DNA of 64,000 nucleotides from Hylemonella sp. (GTDB lineage: Bacteria; Pseudomonadota; Gammaproteobacteria; Burkholderiales; Burkholderiaceae_C), in NCBI RefSeq assembly GCF_027532185.1, contig NZ_JAPZSV010000003.1, forward strand, positions 868,001 through 932,000, given 5' to 3'. Both the position numbers and the translations under genes were made by a program. Shown here one piece after another: positions 61,301 to 64,000 of the stretch (position 1 is the first letter of the stretch; each line of letters starts with the position of its first letter). Below the pieces are notes generated by a model. That model saw only the letters and a list, made by a program, of their open reading frames with translations. It was not told where the DNA came from and ran no database searches.

Positions 61301-64000
61301 AATGGGCCAGCGCGATCGCGCTGTCGGGCACAGGGTTATGCAGCTCCAGCGACCACTCGTTGAGTTCGGTCAGCAGGCGGCGCGACCATTCGTCGGCCTC
61401 GTTGAGGAAGACGTTGTAGAGCGGGATGCCGATGCGCAGGGTACCGATGACCTTGACCTGCTCCTCGGCCGGAGCGGGCGGCTGGACCGGCGTGGGCAGA
61501 TCGAACTCGAAACCCTCGATGGCCGCAGGCTTGGTGTCGGGGCCCTTGCCACGCACGGAGTCCTCGAAGGCGCCGGTCGCGGTGTCGGCCCAGTTGTTCT
61601 GCAGTTCGGGCAGTTCCAGCGCAGGCTCGGAAGGTGCCGGTGCCGGCGAGGCGGCCGGGGCCAGGTCGAAAGAGAGCTCGACCGCCGCGGGCGCAGCAGG
61701 TTCGGGTTCGGGCGACAGCCAGTCCAGGTTGAGCTCGGTGGCGGGAGCGGGTGCCGCGGGTGCCACCGGCGCGGCCGGCGGCACCTGGGCCAGGCTGCCG
61801 AAATCGATGCCGCTGACATCTCCAAGTGCGAGCGCAGGGTCCACCGCCGGCGCCTGGGCGGGGGTGCCCACCGGCGCATCGGCCAGCTGGAAGTCGAACA
61901 TCTGGGTCGACGCGAAATCAGGAACGGCCGGCGCCTCCGGAGCAGGCGCAACCGCCGGTGCAGGCGTGGTCGGCAGGGCCAGCGTGGGCGTGGGCGAGGT
62001 GTCGGGCAAGGGAATGAGCTTGCCCTCCAGGCGCATGGCATCGGCCGACTGGCGGAAGGCCGCAGCGCTGCGCCCGGCGTCCTTGCCGGCGGCAATGTCT
62101 TCCACCCACAGGCCCAGGCCCTGCAACGCCGTGTTGGACAGCTGCAGCAGCTCCGGCCGGGCGGGCAGCTGCTCGGCCAGCCAGCTGTTCATCATCTGCT
62201 CCATGGCCCATGCGGCTTCACCGAACTCGTTGAAGCTCACCATGCGCGAGCTGCCCTTGAGGGTGTGGAAGGCACGGCGCAGCGTGGTCTGCTGCGACAG
62301 GTCGGCCGGGTCTTCGAGCAGGGCCGAGACGGCGTCCAGACCGTTGCGCACCACTTCACGTGCCTCTTCGAGGAAGATGTCGCGCAACTCGGCGCCGTCG
62401 TCCTCACCCACGTCCGCCGCGGCAGGCGCAGCAGCAGCAGCGGGCCGCGCCGGCGCCGGCGCCGGTGCGGGCGCGGCGGCAGCCGGCGCTGGCGTGATCA
62501 CCGGCAGGGGGAGAGGCTCGGGCGCCACGGCGGCGGCCTCACGCTCCCGGCCCATCAGCGGCTTGAACTCACCGGCTTCCTCGTCATAGACGAACAGCTT
62601 CTTGGCCAGCGCACGCTGGTAACTCAGCATGTCGATCAGGAAACCCAGGGCGCCCAGGCTGTTGCCGAACTTCTCGAACACGCCCGAACGCGCGGCGTCC
62701 TCGGCGATGGTGTCGACCAGGAACTTCTCGACCGTGTCACGCATGCGCACGGTCGCCAGCGAGGCCTGATCCAGGCCCAGCACGGAGAACACACCACGCA
62801 TCTGCGCGAGCTGGTTGGGCACGTCGTTGAGCGGTGCCTTGTCCTTGGGGTTGCGGAAGAAGGTGTCGAGCGATTTCTCGATTTCGGTCAGGCCGGTGCG
62901 CAGCTCCTCAACCACACTGCCCATGGTCTGGCGATCGCTGACGCGACGGTAGAGCTCCTCCATCCAGGGCTCCAGCGGCTCGGGCTGCCCCCCCGAGATC
63001 ACATGGTCCAGCCGGCGGGCCAGACGGTCGCTGCGCTCGCGCATATTGGCGGTCTCGGTCGGATCCATGTCCTCGTAAGCCGCATCCAGATACAGGATGG
63101 AGGTGGCCACTTCCATGGCCACCGGTGTGGTGGGCGGCTCGCCCGAGCGCACCGTGCTGTCCACGGCCTTGAGCAGGCCACGCGCCAGTTCCTTGTTCTC
63201 GGGGTGCAGCTTGAGCAGGGATTCACCGACCTGGGTGAACTGTTCGGACACGACCTTGAGACGGTTGGTGTCCCCGCCGGACAGGGCCGACCAGGTTTCG
63301 GTGGCGGTGGCGATGCGCTTGCGCGCCTGCACCAGCACGGCCGGATCAAAACGGCCGTACTGGGGCGTCTCGTAATTGACGGCGCGCGACTCGGCCAGGC
63401 CATAAGCCTGGCGCACTGCCGCCAGCACCGGGGCCGCCGAGGCGTCCGCGGGCACGGCCTGGGCACAGAAGAACAGCAGGTCCTGGGCCAGCCGGTCCGA
63501 CACCCCGGCCGAGCCTTTGGACAGGCTGGTGTATTGCATGAGCACGCGCGAGGCAGCGCGCTTCACATACACATCCGGCGGACAGAGCTTGAGCGCCAGC
63601 GCCTCGAAGTAGGCCGCGGCGATCTTCCAGAAAGCGCGTTCTTCCAGCGTCTGCTGACCGGCCGCGAGGCCGAGGCAGACGTCGCGCAGGGATTTGGCCG
63701 AGGACACGCTACCGCTCTTGACCACCTTGAGCACCGCGGTGTCCAGCTGCGTGCGCACCGCTGGCTCGTAGCGCAGGGGCTCGGCTGAGGGCGCGTCGAC
63801 ATCGATCCAGCGCCAGGCATGGGGCCAGAGTTCGGCCGGGTGGATGCGCTCTTCGCCCACGAGCTCAAGCACATCGCGGTACTGAGGGAAGAGGGCCACG
63901 GGCGAGCCCGACTTGCCGCGGAGCACCCCTTCAAGGTATTCCACCAGCGCGAAGCCGGCACGCTCTACCTTGGTGGCAGCTTCTTCGCTGCAGGATTCGG
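58398..64000 (-). CDS. ChpA/PilL-type hybrid histidine kinase, N-terminus beyond window edge
   Basis: At least 1866 residues, still open at the window end. This is the central CheA-like kinase of the type IV pilus (Pil-Chp) system controlling twitching and surface response. Counting from the codon at 63944: Hpt domain near residue 559 (AFHTLKGSSRMV), a second near 881 with altered LAHSLGGSSATVG, a third near 1097 (VLHTLKGSARLAG), Pro/Ala linkers, CheA dimer and HATPase domain from about 1300 (RNSVAHGIEAPQQR, GRGIGMDVVRSEVQ), CheW at about 1550-1675 and a C-terminal receiver (VVDDSITVRRVTQRLL, phospho-acceptor Asp near 1775 in SDIEMPRMDG). The rest of the pil-chp genes should follow beyond the edge. 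Confidence 0.93.
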   Translation of the reverse strand, partial: ESCSEEAATKVERAGFALVEYLEGVLRGKSGSPVALFPQYRDVLELVGEERIHPAELWPHAWRWIDVDAPSAEPLRYEPAVRTQLDTAVLKVVKSGSVSSAKSLRDVCLGLAAGQQTLEERAFWKIAAAYFEALALKLCPPDVYVKRAASRVLMQYTSLSKGSAGVSDRLAQDLLFFCAQAVPADASAAPVLAAVRQAYGLAESRAVNYETPQYGRFDPAVLVQARKRIATATETWSALSGGDTNRLKVVSEQFTQVGESLLKLHPENKELARGLLKAVDSTVRSGEPPTTPVAMEVATSILYLDAAYEDMDPTETANMRERSDRLARRLDHVISGGQPEPLEPWMEELYRRVSDRQTMGSVVEELRTGLTEIEKSLDTFFRNPKDKAPLNDVPNQLAQMRGVFSVLGLDQASLATVRMRDTVEKFLVDTIAEDAARSGVFEKFGNSLGALGFLIDMLSYQRALAKKLFVYDEEAGEFKPLMGREREAAAVAPEPLPLPVITPAPAAAAPAPAPAPARPAAAAAPAAADVGEDDGAELRDIFLEEAREVVRNGLDAVSALLEDPADLSQQTTLRRAFHTLKGSSRMVSFNEFGEAAWAMEQMMNSWLAEQLPARPELLQLSNTALQGLGLWVEDIAAGKDAGRSAAAFRQSADAMRLEGKLIPLPDTSPTPTLALPTTPAPAVAPAPEAPAVPDFASTQMFDFQLADAPVGTPAQAPAVDPALALGDVSGIDFGSLAQVPPAAPVAPAAPAPATELNLDWLSPEPEPAAPAAVELSFDLAPAASPAPAPSEPALELPELQNNWADTATGAFEDSVRGKGPDTKPAAIEGFEFDLPTPVQPPAPAEEQVKVIGTLRIGIPLYNVFLNEADEWSRRLLTELNEWSLELHNPVPDSAIALAHSLGGSSATVGFKALSEIARALEQAMQHVQLHGQGQPEHAQTFVAAADNIRHLLHQFAAGFLKSPEPGLVEALQAIVGTEFGPLDAMDRRAAADITVTESTDLDLGDLDFDFTAAPAAAPAPVPAAPLPPVQQIAPMPKPAPIAPVAPPAALRGAVQIVADDSDEDIDAVDVIDPDLFPIFEEEAAELMPQLASALRQWSSKPDDSGARLDVLRVLHTLKGSARLAGAMRLGEMAHRMESAIEQMGSEFVQSAQIEPMLGRYDRLQEVFDELCHGPAPEPVAAAPAPAPVPAAAPVAPVPTAAAPQAPKAAAPAPAPLPVARPAAVPAPAARPATPAAQRASSGQTVRVRSNLLDRLVNQAGEVMITRSRLDQRLGQLNGSLSELTANLDRLRTHLRDVELQAESQMQSRLAQAKDTAQGFDPLEFDRFTRVQELTRMMAESVNDVATVQRNLQQTISGTEDDLIAQGRQTRELQRDLLRTRMMEFEGISERLYGVVRQASKEAGKQVKLDITGGTMEIDRGVLDRMAPAFEHMLRNSVAHGIEAPQQREAAGKPAAGTITISLHQEGNDVSVTFTDDGAGLNLPRIREKAVANGLVAPGQPLSDADAANMIFMPGFSTASSVTELAGRGIGMDVVRSEVQALGGRIETATTAGAGTSFKLVLPLTTAVTQVIMLRMGELSVGVPANLVEIVRRLSRNELDLAYQQGQIDYGGELVPFFWSGALLQASARSYEQAGKTQPVVVLRSAGQRVAIHVDEVLGNQEVVVKNLGPQLSRLPGLAGMSVLASGAVVLIYNPVALATVYGEKAYELQQGSGEAVAPAVAVPQARKTEAEQSQAPSGGGELPLVLVVDDSITVRRVTQRLLRREGYRVALAADGLQALEQLAQERPAVVLSDIEMPRMDGFDLARNIRADAKLKDLPIIMITSRIAEKHREHAQQLGVNHYLGKPYSEDELLALVKHYCTQDVPA

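Noticed and set aside
60732-63788. A long open frame (over 1000 codons) on the plus strand opposite chpA
   Set aside because: It is the antisense of a clearly homologous kinase gene; GC-rich third positions leave the opposite strand open. It shows no domain and low-complexity His/Gly/Arg composition.

Overview
The window is high-GC, densely coded chromosomal DNA from a betaproteobacterium, most likely a Burkholderiales member of the Comamonadaceae type. The basis is the gene content and local gene orders (prk/cbbY/cbbR, ruvA/ruvB separated by a carbonic anhydrase, phoH-ybeY, ruvX-pyrR-pyrB-pyrC', chpA/pilL), the strong GC-rich codon bias, and the protein families. No rRNA or tRNA gene, insertion sequence or CRISPR array was found. 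No stretch over 300 bases is left without a gene call, although the 22-41 kb part holds short, visibly AT-richer patches. The organism looks like a facultative chemolithoautotroph: it has Calvin-cycle genes with two CbbR regulators and a sulfide/sulfur-oxidation cluster.

Layout. 1-3.3 kb: a leftward Calvin-cycle operon end (phosphoribulokinase cut by the window edge, a small ORF, cbbY) divergent from two tandem cbbR-type LysR genes. 3.4-8.5 kb: TlpA-like thioredoxin, 5'-nucleotidase, an SbmA/YddA-type ABC half transporter, queC and two unknown proteins. 8.6-14.7 kb: a flavin monooxygenase, glmS, an Lrp-type regulator, a soluble histidine kinase and glmU. 14.7-25 kb: envelope and housekeeping genes (lipoprotein, DUF3617, an atypical metallo-beta-lactamase-fold protein, 5-formyl-THF cyclo-ligase, Slt lytic transglycosylase, NDUFA9-like protein, XRE/MmyB regulator, GST, cca). 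25-31.8 kb: trxC, a MidA-like methyltransferase, a folM-folB pair, ttcA, a DUF4136 lipoprotein, a phosphatase and a D-threonine-aldolase-like enzyme.

31.8-39.3 kb: an AT-richer orphan gene; a fused alkylglycerol-monooxygenase-like/lysoplasmalogenase membrane protein (probable ether-lipid catabolism); a tight four-gene operon coding a MacA-like adaptor, FtsX-type permease, ATPase and MipA/OmpV outer-membrane protein; then ruvB. 39.3-44 kb: alpha-carbonic anhydrase, YkvA, ruvA, phoH, ybeY, an AT-richer orphan gene and dtd.

44-49.3 kb is a sulfur cluster: periplasmic thioredoxin-like and SoxH-like metallohydrolase genes divergent from a YeeE/YedE (TsuA-like) transporter, then fccA-fccB (flavocytochrome c sulfide dehydrogenase) and a secreted DsrE-like protein, closed by an ArsR-family repressor whose cysteines suit persulfide sensing. 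49.3-52.1 kb: Fe(III)-type ABC permease and ATPase, divergent. 52.1-56.9 kb: a leftward operon yqgE, ruvX, pyrR, pyrB, pyrC' (a dihydroorotase-like protein without the catalytic His-x-His) and a PlsC-type acyltransferase, interrupted by a structured intergenic repeat. 56.9-64 kb: photolyase, and a giant ChpA/PilL hybrid kinase cut at its N-terminus by the window edge.

The most promising items for follow-up are the AGMO-TMEM86 fusion, the FccAB/TsuA/ArsR sulfur module with a possibly lipid-anchored FccB, the MacA/MacB-like exporter paired with MipA, the AT-richer orphan between ybeY and dtd, and the metal-site-degenerate MBL protein.
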